From NCBI RefSeq assembly GCF_011009555.1, contig NZ_QXHD01000004.1, positions 2,552,145 to 2,585,650 of the forward strand: 33,506 nt of DNA. Reading direction: 5' to 3'. The stretch is from Adonisia turfae CCMR0081 (GTDB taxonomy: Bacteria; Cyanobacteriota; Cyanobacteriia; Phormidesmidales; Phormidesmidaceae). Positions 1 through 7,732 of this stretch are shown here, piece by piece (within the stretch, counting starts at the first letter, position 1; every line of letters begins with the position of its first letter). The notes under the pieces were generated by a model. That model saw nothing but the letters and a program-made list of their open reading frames with translations. It was not told the DNA's origin and did no database searches. Both the position numbers and the translations under genes were made by a program.

Positions 1-298
1 CCAAAATGTCGTAGAGGCCATTTTGATTAGCAATTTCTGCTAAAGAGAATTTGGAGCAAACACCCTCTACCACCAAAATCTCAGCTTGAGGGCTGGCCTG
101 GCGAAGTCCCTGTAGCACTTTTGATAAAACCGACATACCAACCGTTACCGGTGGTCCCTTGGGATACCCCAAATTCGGCTTTACTAAAATTCTCGTTGCC
201 CCTTGAGCCGTTACTGGCGGAGTATAAATAAAGTCTGCCACTTTAGCGGTATGAGTAGCAGTGTCCATTTTCTTCGTCTGAGTAGTCTGAGCAGCCAT
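1..298 (-). CDS. DUF362 domain protein, N-terminal part (cut by left edge)
   Basis: The reverse strand reads as an open N-terminus of about 99 residues that runs off the left edge. After a polar leader, the segment around residues 34-50 contains ILVKPNLGYPKGPPVTVG, followed by EILVVEGVCSKF around residues 73-84. This KPN-GYP and VEG-C pattern is what I associate with the DUF362 family, whose biochemical role is not established; some members carry iron-sulfur ligands. The gene diverges from folP, and its longest start (ATG at 298-296) overlaps the folP ATG (297-299) by two bases. A second in-frame ATG at 268 lies closer to the conserved segment and is an equally good or better start. The family call is from recalled motif similarity; function unknown. 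Confidence 0.65.
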   Translation of the reverse strand, partial: MAAQTTQTKKMDTATHTAKVADFIYTPPVTAQGATRILVKPNLGYPKGPPVTVGMSVLSKVLQGLRQASPQAEILVVEGVCSKFSLAEIANQNGLYDIL

Positions 299-1412
299 GG
301 CCTTTACGGTAGTAACCCGCGGTTTTAAACAGGAATTTGAACGGTGGACCGACGCACTTGAAACTGCCAACGGTCTGAAACCGCAGCTTAAAAGCTGGTT
401 TGTCGATATTCGTATCTTCGACGGTAAAGACCTGGTGTGGATGTACAGCAAGCTACGTGCTCACCCAGAGTACATTGGCCCTGGTACCTATGATCGACTG
501 GCACGATTATTTATGGCCGAAGGTCAACAGAAGGTGGCTAGCCGCCAAGCCTGGACTATTCGGGGGCATCAGTTTAACTGGGGTGAACGCACCTATCTGA
601 TGGGGGTAATTAATATCACCCCTGATAGCTTTAGCGATGGTGGCCAGTTTAACTCCGTGGAAACAGCACTCAAACAGGCAGAGGCGTTGTTAGCAGCCAA
701 TATTGACATTTTAGATCTGGGCGGCCAGTCGACTCGACCAGGAGCAGAGCAGATTTCCCTGGGTGAGGAACTGAACCGGGTGATACCCGTGATTGAGGCC
801 ATTCGCCAGGCTGACAATGCAGACCTCAATCAAGCCGTGATTTCGGTGGATACCACCCGAGCCACGGTGGCTCGGGCAGCGGTTGAAGCTGGTGCAGATA
901 TTATTAACGATATTTCGGGAGCTACCTATGAACCCGATATGCTCAAAGTTGCTGCTGAAAAAGAGGTGCCTATAATTTTGATGCATCTACGAGGTACGCC
1001 GGAAACGATGCAGCAAATGACAGACTATGGCGACCTGATGGGTGAAATTTCCAAGTTTCTACGGGAGCAAATTGAGCAGGCTTTAGCCGTCGGCGTTCCT
1101 ATACAAAATATTTGTATTGATCCCGGTATTGGATTTGCAAAAAGCTATCCTCAAAACCTGGAAATTTTACGTAAGCTGCCAGACCTCGTGGAGCTGGGCT
1201 GTCCAATTTTAGTCGGTGCCTCTCGCAAGAGCTTTATCGGTTGGATTTTGGATCAACCTGATCCCAAACAGCGGGAATGGGGCACTGCTGCAGCTTGTAC
1301 AGCAGCTATTGGGGGAGGAGCTGATATCCTACGCGTTCACAATGGGGCAGCTATGGCGGATGTTGCCCGGGTTGCCGATGCTATCTGGAGACAGACTGAG
1401 TCAACAGACTGA
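297..1412 (+). CDS. folP: Dihydropteroate synthase with N-terminal extension
   Basis: Folate biosynthesis enzyme that condenses 4-aminobenzoate with dihydropterin pyrophosphate in the cytoplasm. The TIM-barrel domain spans about residues 86-365 and shows the family signatures in order: GVINITPDSFSDGG (103-116), DLGGQSTRPGA (140-150), VISVDTTRA (181-189), DIINDISG (201-208), LMHLRGTP (228-235), IDPGIGFAKS (274-283), LVGASRKSFIG (305-315) and RVHN (346-349). The usual ending is RVHD; here Asp is replaced by Asn. The usual length is about 270-290 residues, so about 85 N-terminal residues are extra and I do not recognise them. An in-frame TGA at 288-290 limits the start to 297 or later; ATG at 513 would give a normal-length protein of 299 residues. 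Neither start has a clear ribosome binding site. Confidence 0.93.
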   Translation: MAFTVVTRGFKQEFERWTDALETANGLKPQLKSWFVDIRIFDGKDLVWMYSKLRAHPEYIGPGTYDRLARLFMAEGQQKVASRQAWTIRGHQFNWGERTYLMGVINITPDSFSDGGQFNSVETALKQAEALLAANIDILDLGGQSTRPGAEQISLGEELNRVIPVIEAIRQADNADLNQAVISVDTTRATVARAAVEAGADIINDISGATYEPDMLKVAAEKEVPIILMHLRGTPETMQQMTDYGDLMGEISKFLREQIEQALAVGVPIQNICIDPGIGFAKSYPQNLEILRKLPDLVELGCPILVGASRKSFIGWILDQPDPKQREWGTAAACTAAIGGGADILRVHNGAAMADVARVADAIWRQTESTD

Positions 1413-1442
1413 GTTCTAGCAACATTAACGAGTCAGTTGACT
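1399..1442 (+). terminator. Imperfect hairpin at the folP 3' end
   Basis: The arms AGTCAAC (1399-1405) and GTTGACT (1436-1442) pair perfectly. After one mismatch the stem continues through GACT/AGTC and GTT/AAC around a short loop. The left arm overlaps the last folP codons. There is no T tract, so termination is a guess from position. A second small repeat, GTGAC (1454-1458) and GTCAC (1466-1470), is followed by CTTT. Confidence 0.35.
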
Positions 1443-1812
1443 GCTTCATCAATGTGACGCTATCTGTCACCTTTAGGCAGGGAGCAAGTCTTTCAGAGCG
1501 GTGCCCCCTGAAATCAGCAATGGTGAATATTCCAGGCATAAATTTTGATTAGTTGGGCACTCTAATTAACGGATGCTGATGCTCAGCCTGTTAAAAGTTA
1601 CCGGAAATCTGCGTAAATCCCGGTAGGGAATAGGTTGTAAGGAGTTACCAATAGTAACTAGGTCTGGCTAGTCCTAGGCATAGTATTGGTCCTTTGCAAT
1701 TAACGTCTTTGGTTGTGATACAGTCAGCACGGAAAATCGGGTTTGTAATAGGCGTCCTTAAGCCAGGCAACCGATGGCAGTGTAACCCTGTGGTGGAGAT
1801 AAGAGGAGACCC
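1413..1812. other. 400-bp gap between folP and the porin gene
   Basis: No open frame in this gap reads like a gene. It holds small inverted repeats: TACCGG/CCGGTA at 1599-1604 and 1620-1625, and GTTAC/GTAAC at 1644-1648 and 1654-1658. A weak sigma-70-like pair, TTGCAA (1694-1699) and GATACA (1717-1722) with 17-bp spacing, may drive the downstream porin. The gap ends with a purine-rich ribosome binding site, GAGGAG at 1803-1808, four bases before the porin ATG. Confidence 0.4.
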
Positions 1813-3801
1813 ATGCAACAGAAACTAACAACGATTTTGTTGTTGAGTACCGTCATCGGCATTAGTGCAGGTACTTCTGCAGAGGCAAGTGGTTCTCTAC
1901 TGACAGATCTGTCAACACAAGAATTACCAACATCCAAATTATTAGATAGACATTTCACTACAGAGGTTAAGCTAGTTGAAGATGCTTCCGCCACAGGTGA
2001 TCGGGTAATCGATGACAATTCCGCGTCTATTGAGGCTCCTTCCCCTAAAAGTGATTGGGTAGGCGATGCCCATGCCCCATCTGTTGTCACGTCTCCTAAA
2101 GCATTTGATGCGACGGAAGCCATACCGTTACCTGAACCCATGGTTCCTGAAGAGATTGGTGGACTAAACCTGCGGCAGTCAGGCGTTATGGTCAGTCAAC
2201 AAGTGCCTGCTACGCCACCCCCAGCAGATAGTTTGCCAGAGCCATTACCAGAAGCCGAGCCAGAAATAGAAGATCCAGATCCCGTATTACCAACAACACC
2301 TGTACCTCCTCCTGAGTCGGCTGAGCCACCTCCAGAAACAGGCCCTACAGTTACGGTTCAGCGGTTTGAAGTGCTGGATAGTACTGTGTTTGATGAATCA
2401 GACTTCGATACTGTTCTGTCATCTTTTGTGGGTCGGGCACTAGGAATCGATGAACTACGGCAAGCTGCAGATTCCATCACTCAGCTTTATCTCAATGAGG
2501 GATACATTACCTCGCGAGCTGTTCTGCCTAACCAGCCGATTACGGATGGCGTTGTCAAATTACAAATTATTGAAGGTAGCTTAGAGGAGATTCGCATAGA
2601 AGAAGCCGATCGACTAGCTAACTATGTGCGATCGCGCATTAACCTAGGGGCCAAAACCCCTCTAAACCAGTTTGATCTAGAAGATCAGCTGCGACTGCTA
2701 CGGGCCGATCCCCTCATTGACAACATTGAGGCCAGTCTCCGAGCAGGCACAGGTTTGGGGCAAAGTATTCTGGTGGTGCGCATTGATGAAGCCGAGCAGC
2801 TTGAAGCCCATCTCACCCTAGACACTGATTCACCCGTGAGTGTTGGTGTGGTTCGTATGGGCGCTAATGTTACCTATCGCAACCCCCTGGGTATTGGTGA
2901 CCAAATACGGGCAGCTGCCTATCGGGCTACCACAGGGGGATCCCACCTATATGAACTGAGCTATAGCGCCCCCATCAATCCCATGAACGGGACAATTTCG
3001 GCGCGTTTTTTGCCCAGTGAGTTTGAGATTATCTCTCCCCAGGAACTAGCCTCATTTGACATTGAAGGCGATGCACAAGTTTACGAGCTAACCTATCGTC
3101 AGCCCCTGGTGCGCAATCCTCGCGAGGAATTTGCCCTTTCCCTGGGGTTTCGTCACCGGGATGGCGACACCCGCATTGCATCAACAGATTTCTCTAGCAA
3201 CAGTGCCAGTGTCATCCAGTTTGGTCAAGATTATTTGCGTCGAGATCCCCAAGGAGCATGGGCCTTGCGATCTCAGTTTAGTCTGGGCGTTGATTGGCTA
3301 GATGCAACAAATTTGTCATCGCCCCAAGCAGACAGTCAGTTTGTGGGCTGGCTGGGCCAGGTGCAACGGGCCCAGGTTCTCAACCCAGATCATTTGTTGA
3401 TTATTCAAGGTGATGTTCAGCTAGCATCAGATACCCTACTGGGGTCAGAACAGTTTGTCATTGGGGGTCGCCAATCGGTACGGGGCTATAGTCAGAACGC
3501 CCGATTTGGCGATAATGGTGTTCGTCTCTCAGTTGAAGATCGAATCACGATCCAGCGTGATGAATCAGGAGCACCGATCATGTTGCTCAGTCCGTTTATA
3601 GATATGGCAGCTGTTTGGAATACTGAATCTGGCACCACCGTTAACGATGATCGTTTTCTTCTCGGTACCGGTGTAGGCTTCACCTATCGCCCAGTTGAGA
3701 AATTAAATCTACGTCTGGATTTGGGTGTACCATTGGTAGATATTGATGACAGCGCTCCTCAAGATGTATTCCTATATTTAGATTTTGATCTTGAGCTTTA
3801 G
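1813..3801 (+). CDS. ShlB/FhaC/HecB-type outer-membrane porin (TpsB, POTRA plus beta-barrel)
   Basis: Predicted outer-membrane transporter of the Omp85/TpsB superfamily, which secretes a large partner protein (TpsA) in two-partner secretion. A signal peptide covers about residues 1-25 (hydrophobic core ILLLSTVIGISAG). A low-complexity Pro/Glu-rich linker runs to about residue 178. A ShlB-type POTRA domain follows at about 180-260 (YLNEGYITSRAVLP at 226-239), a second POTRA-like stretch at about 262-326, and the barrel from about 330 to the end. The L6-loop signature VRGYS is at 556-560 within GGRQSVRGYSQNARFGDNG. The chain ends in DLEL, not in the usual terminal aromatic residue, although the final strand FLYLDFDL is typical. 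It has a good ribosome binding site at 1803-1808. No TpsA-like gene is next to it, so the cargo is unknown; a related cyanobacterial role in lipid or polysaccharide export cannot be excluded. Confidence 0.9.
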   Translation: MQQKLTTILLLSTVIGISAGTSAEASGSLLTDLSTQELPTSKLLDRHFTTEVKLVEDASATGDRVIDDNSASIEAPSPKSDWVGDAHAPSVVTSPKAFDATEAIPLPEPMVPEEIGGLNLRQSGVMVSQQVPATPPPADSLPEPLPEAEPEIEDPDPVLPTTPVPPPESAEPPPETGPTVTVQRFEVLDSTVFDESDFDTVLSSFVGRALGIDELRQAADSITQLYLNEGYITSRAVLPNQPITDGVVKLQIIEGSLEEIRIEEADRLANYVRSRINLGAKTPLNQFDLEDQLRLLRADPLIDNIEASLRAGTGLGQSILVVRIDEAEQLEAHLTLDTDSPVSVGVVRMGANVTYRNPLGIGDQIRAAAYRATTGGSHLYELSYSAPINPMNGTISARFLPSEFEIISPQELASFDIEGDAQVYELTYRQPLVRNPREEFALSLGFRHRDGDTRIASTDFSSNSASVIQFGQDYLRRDPQGAWALRSQFSLGVDWLDATNLSSPQADSQFVGWLGQVQRAQVLNPDHLLIIQGDVQLASDTLLGSEQFVIGGRQSVRGYSQNARFGDNGVRLSVEDRITIQRDESGAPIMLLSPFIDMAAVWNTESGTTVNDDRFLLGTGVGFTYRPVEKLNLRLDLGVPLVDIDDSAPQDVFLYLDFDLEL

Positions 3802-3910
3802 AGGGATAGCAACTTAGGCTGGGAAAGCTAGCCTGGGTCAGGAGTCAGAAGTCAGGAGAAATAATCAAACGAGTATGACTGAAACCGTATCAGGTGCTTG
3901 CACTTAAATA

Positions 3911-3990
3911 ATTACCCCATTACCCCATCACTCATCCCCCCATCCACAGCCCCAACCTGGGTCTTTATTTTTGTGCAGTCCCCTAACTAT
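3911..3990 (+). repeat. Dispersed ~80-bp repeat, copy 1
   Basis: A C-rich segment that begins with two ATTACCCC-like units and passes through CAGCCCCAACCTGGGTCTTT near 3947-3966. It is nearly identical to the reverse complement of 16653-16733, with a short indel and a few substitutions. The end of this copy overlaps the stop codon of the convergent response-regulator gene. It probably belongs to a genome-wide intergenic repeat family, as seen in many cyanobacteria. Confidence 0.75.
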
Positions 3991-5675
3991 ATCGGTCTCA
4001 CTGATTGAGCAGCGTACCTTTTAGAGGATCCCAGCAAGAGTTTTTCAAAATCTTTGGCTGAGAGAGCGGGGCTAAAGAGATATCCTTGCATACTGTGACA
4101 TTTAAGTTGCTTAAGGATTGATAGCTCCCTAGCTGTTTCTACACCACCAGCAATGGTAGAAATATTTAGCCCTCGAGCCATTTCCATAATAGCTCTGACA
4201 ATTACTTGATTACTTCTATTATTGTGCAAGTCACGAACAAAACACTTATCTAACTTGAGAATGTTCACCGGTAAAGATTGTAAGTAGCCAAGGGAGCCAA
4301 AACTAAAATCATCAATGGCTATACTAAACCCCCTACTTTGGAGGTCAGCCAACAATAACTTAGCCCGACCAAAGTCTTCCATAATTAGTCGTTCAGGCAA
4401 TTCCAAATCCACCATAACAGGATTGACCTTTACAGCCTCTACTAAGGTCATCAACCGATCTATAAACTGGGAACTGCGCAATTGATGAGCCGATAAATTA
4501 ACAGCAATGCTAATGCCGGATAACTGTATTCTTTGCCAATGGGCCAGTTGCTGCAGTGCCGTTTCCAAGATCCACTCACCAAGAGGTAACATTAGCCCAT
4601 GTTCTTCCGCAACTGGGATGAACTGAACTGGCAATACAGGTGGCTCGCCTGGCACAATCCAACGCACCAAGGCTTCTGCCCCAATAATCTGACCACTGCT
4701 TAACTCAACTTGAGGCTGAAAATAAAGCTTTAACTCATTCCGTTGCATCGCCCATTTCAGCCGCTCTGCCAACGATGGCTGGCTAGCCGATGGGCTAACT
4801 TGATTAAGTGTTGTTTTTAGCGCCTTAAGTGTGGTGGATTCAGGGCTTTGGACAACCTCAATGTGAATGTCTGGAATCAGACGGTGATTATTGATCACCA
4901 TTGGTTGTTGTAAATCAGATTTTAGCTGGGCAATAGTTGCCTCATAAATGGCCTCCTCAGGCGTATTCAATGCTCTTAAAAAGACAATAAATCGATTTGC
5001 TCCCACATAAGCTAGGGTATTGATCGAGATCGTTGGGTGGTTCCAACACTCTCGCCATTGGTGTAGTTGTTGCCCAATTGTTTCAAGAAAAAGCTTCCCA
5101 AAGACATGGCCATAGCCAGTTTGCAACACATCATAGTTATCAACTCGAATCACCCATAAACTCGACCAAGGTGACTGTCGAACCACGTCCAACTGTTTTG
5201 CTAAATCGGACCACTTAATGGCAGAGGTAAATCTGCAGGATGCATCAACAGATTTAGATTTTAAATACTTAGATAAATGCTCCCGCTTGTTAAGCTGTGC
5301 CCGCACCGCACGCAAAAAGCTTTGTAAGTCAATGGGCTTTGTCAGGTAATCATCAGCCCCATGCTCCATACTACGGCGGAATGTGTCGGAGACATCATGG
5401 CCAGTCAGCATAATGATGGGGATAGTGGCTGTGGTTGGATGCGATCGCAAACATGCCAACACCTCATATCCATCAATATCTGGTAACCCTATATCACAGA
5501 CAATCAGCTGGGGTTGATGCAGCTGCGCCAGATGCAGACCATCCTGTCCTGTAGTTGCCCTGAAAGGAGTAAAGCCATTAAGACTAAGCAGATCACAAAA
5601 TACCGTAGCTAGATCGGCATCATCATCAATCACCAAAATAGTTGTCATTACCGCAGATGTTTCAGGCATCACCAT
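3987..5675 (-). CDS. Response regulator REC-GGDEF-EAL with degenerate c-di-GMP domains
   Basis: Predicted cytoplasmic two-component output protein, with no membrane segments. The REC domain (about 12-128) keeps the acidic pocket D17-D19, phospho-acceptor D61 (CDIGLPDIDGY), T91 and K113. A GGDEF-like region (about 165-295) has the signature replaced by VGANRF (224-229), so it should not make c-di-GMP. The EAL domain (about 302-547) keeps E334-A-L, N393, E425, D455-D456, K474 and Q530. The Glu of the usual AEGVET motif is Gly510 (AGGVET), and loop 6 between the DD pair and the Lys is two residues shorter than typical (DDFSFGSLGYL). In characterised EAL phosphodiesterases these positions are needed for catalysis, so the domain is probably a sensor or protein-interaction module. 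No histidine kinase is nearby. Start alternatives are Met3 and Met10. It is convergent with the porin gene. Confidence 0.9.
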   Translation of the reverse strand: MVMPETSAVMTTILVIDDDADLATVFCDLLSLNGFTPFRATTGQDGLHLAQLHQPQLIVCDIGLPDIDGYEVLACLRSHPTTATIPIIMLTGHDVSDTFRRSMEHGADDYLTKPIDLQSFLRAVRAQLNKREHLSKYLKSKSVDASCRFTSAIKWSDLAKQLDVVRQSPWSSLWVIRVDNYDVLQTGYGHVFGKLFLETIGQQLHQWRECWNHPTISINTLAYVGANRFIVFLRALNTPEEAIYEATIAQLKSDLQQPMVINNHRLIPDIHIEVVQSPESTTLKALKTTLNQVSPSASQPSLAERLKWAMQRNELKLYFQPQVELSSGQIIGAEALVRWIVPGEPPVLPVQFIPVAEEHGLMLPLGEWILETALQQLAHWQRIQLSGISIAVNLSAHQLRSSQFIDRLMTLVEAVKVNPVMVDLELPERLIMEDFGRAKLLLADLQSRGFSIAIDDFSFGSLGYLQSLPVNILKLDKCFVRDLHNNRSNQVIVRAIMEMARGLNISTIAGGVETARELSILKQLKCHSMQGYLFSPALSAKDFEKLLLGSSKRYAAQSVRPI

Positions 5676-6200
5676 AGACTTAGGGTCATTTACACTCGAT
5701 TAGCGTTTGCACCAACATTACCTATCGCCATCGATAGAGTACCCAGCCCTTACCCTTGGTGTCTTAAGTTCATCACCCCAGCTCATTTTCAACTTACTCG
5801 CACCATAGGTAATTTCTCTGAATCTCCCAAATCTCAAGCTACATATGATACAAACAAAGGCTAGGGATTTTCAGATAAGTTGAAATTAGCTTAAAGCTCA
5901 CCAGTCCGACCGTTGCTCATCAACAGAACTGGACTGTAACAATCAAGAATCTGTAAAGACTGTGCAAAGATGCCCACACAGACAGGGAAGTAAAATTCTT
6001 GTTCGTAAGGGTTAAATATAAGTGAAATATAGGTGAAAATTGACTTTATACCCTCTCAATAACAGCAAAAAGCTAACCCCTTGATTGTGCCAACATTTAC
6101 GATGAAGACCATCGAACGGTTGTTGGATGGTGTTAGAAAAATCACATTTAATAGCCAGGTCTATTATTAACGTCTTATACTCACCCTCTAGCTATCTTTT
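5676..6200. other. 525-bp divergent regulatory gap
   Basis: This region separates the minus-strand response regulator from the plus-strand polysaccharide locus and should contain both promoters. No coding frame stands out. It contains two adjacent 11-bp copies of ATATARGTGAA (6016-6026 and 6027-6037), an inverted repeat ACCATC/GATGGT (6108-6113 and 6126-6131) and a TATACT hexamer (6176-6181) shortly before the first glycosyltransferase gene. No convincing -35 partner was found for that hexamer. Confidence 0.4.
6016..6037. promoter_or_regulatory. Tandem 11-bp repeat, possible regulator site
   Basis: Two head-to-tail copies, ATATAAGTGAA then ATATAGGTGAA, differ at one base. They lie in the divergent promoter region, about 165 bp upstream of the first gene of the polysaccharide locus. 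An 11-bp period places both copies on the same helix face, which would suit a dimeric DNA-binding protein. The regulator is unknown. Confidence 0.3.
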
Positions 6201-7403
6201 ATGGATCTACAGCAATTGCGTTTACTTCTGGTGCAAAGTCATGAGCCCTATCAAGAGGGCATGGCGAATGGCACTTTGAATGCTGAGCAGCTAATTATGT
6301 TGGAAGGCTTAACCACCTGGGGATTTCAACTACAAGAAGTAGGAGTGTTGGGCTGTGTGTCAGACGCCCCCTATGATCAGGTCCTGAATACGGGTGTGCG
6401 CGTAATTGGCAATGGACCCGTTACAACTAATGAGACGATCTTTAAACGGCTGGCAGACTTCTGTCCCACCCATCTGATTGTTGATGTTCCCAATCCTGCA
6501 ATTTTTCGTTGGGCCACCCGTCAGCACGTACGTTGTATCGGCATGTTTCGAGAAACGCTGACTGCACCAGGTTTTAAACAACAATGGAACAACTATCAAC
6601 TCTCCAAAGTACTGAACCATAGTGGCATTGAATGGGTTGGGGGACTAGGGCTAGAAAGATGCAAGACTCTGGCACAAATAGGGGTGCGCCGTGACAAACT
6701 GATCCCCTGGAATTGGCCGCCATCTAACCGAGCTGAAACGTTTGAACCTAAACAGTTGCGATCGCGTCCCGATCCCCTACAGCTAATTTATGTAGGCCCT
6801 CTTTTCTCCACTAAAGGCATTGGCGATTTACTGATTTCTACGGCACAGCTCAAGGCTCAAGGCTGGAACATTCATCTCAAGCTAGTAGGACAGGGCAATA
6901 TTAACCGATTCAAAATTCAGGCACAACGATTACAACTCAGTCACGTTGAATTTATTGAAGATATTCCGGACCACAGCCTCGTTCACCTGATTCATCAAGC
7001 TGATATTTTTGTGATGCCGAGTCGGCACGAATCTCCAGAAAACTCCAATACTATTCTCAATCACTGTTTACAGGCTCACACACCAATTGTGGCCTCTGAC
7101 CATCCCATGTTTACCGGCAGTCTAAAACATAATGTCAATGCCATGATATTTCCGGCCGGTAACGCCCGTGCCATGTCTCAACGGATTGATTATCTACTAA
7201 ATCACCCAGAAACCTACACCAAACTTTCTACAACTATCCAAACAACCTGGCAATCTTTACAGCTACCTGTCCACTGGATATCTCTATTAGAAAAATGGCT
7301 GAAAGAAACAAGTACAACACATCAGTGGTTTCAACAGCACTCACTGACAGCTCCCCTTTACCAGCAGCCCTCAACAGCACAGTTTATACATCCCCTTACG
7401 TGA
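6201..7403 (+). CDS. Glycosyltransferase, GT4-like (GT-B fold)
   Basis: First gene of the polysaccharide locus, predicted to transfer a sugar from a nucleotide donor to a lipid-linked intermediate at the inner face of the plasma membrane. The C-terminal donor-binding domain (about 190-365) has LIYVGPLFSTKGIGDLL (195-211), with K205 in the usual phosphate-binding place, and LKLVGQGN (226-233). The family EX7E motif is altered: E277 (PSRHESPEN) is present, but the position of the second Glu falls on Asn287/His288 (ILNHCL), and the intervening loop is about three residues longer. The N-terminal domain is divergent. The last 30 residues are polar and probably disordered. No good ribosome binding site precedes the ATG. 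It is followed by a 329-bp gap. Sugar specificity cannot be read from the sequence. Confidence 0.82.
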   Translation: MDLQQLRLLLVQSHEPYQEGMANGTLNAEQLIMLEGLTTWGFQLQEVGVLGCVSDAPYDQVLNTGVRVIGNGPVTTNETIFKRLADFCPTHLIVDVPNPAIFRWATRQHVRCIGMFRETLTAPGFKQQWNNYQLSKVLNHSGIEWVGGLGLERCKTLAQIGVRRDKLIPWNWPPSNRAETFEPKQLRSRPDPLQLIYVGPLFSTKGIGDLLISTAQLKAQGWNIHLKLVGQGNINRFKIQAQRLQLSHVEFIEDIPDHSLVHLIHQADIFVMPSRHESPENSNTILNHCLQAHTPIVASDHPMFTGSLKHNVNAMIFPAGNARAMSQRIDYLLNHPETYTKLSTTIQTTWQSLQLPVHWISLLEKWLKETSTTHQWFQQHSLTAPLYQQPSTAQFIHPLT

Positions 7404-7732
7404 AGTTAGACCATACCATTGACTGCGAGAAAACGACACCGTAATCACTAGGTTCAAATTCAGCAAAGGTATGGAGCTACAGACAACAATCAAAATAACC
7501 GTAAATTTACGAAACCTGATTGAATTACAAGCTTTAGGACAAATAGTCGGAACAGACACGGGCATGCTGTATCAGTAGGGTAAATACATAGAAATACTCG
7601 TCAGCTCTTTCTTACTCTAATCCAGTAAAACTAAAAGAAATTGAAACTTTCTCAGACGTAGGTCAGTCCTATACACCAGTCAACGCGAACTAGCCTGAAA
7701 TTTTCACTTGCCTACACTTTCCTAAGACAGTC
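7404..7732. other. 329-bp gap before the export gene, with a possible 35-residue ORF
   Basis: No recognised gene. A plus-strand frame from ATG 7471 to TAG 7576-7578 encodes 35 residues (MELQTTIKITVNLRNLIELQ...), preceded by a weak AAAGG. It may be a small protein or chance. The GGTTCAAATTC at about 7451 resembles a tRNA T-loop, but no cloverleaf surrounds it. The gap probably contains the promoter for the Wza-like gene. Confidence 0.3.

Noticed and set aside
1758..2141. 127-codon minus-strand frame opposite the porin start
   Set aside because: It is antisense to the signal peptide and linker of a well-supported gene; its composition mirrors the repetitive linker codons.
7440..7480. tRNA-like GGTTCAAATTC
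   Set aside because: No acceptor, D or anticodon stems can be formed around it.
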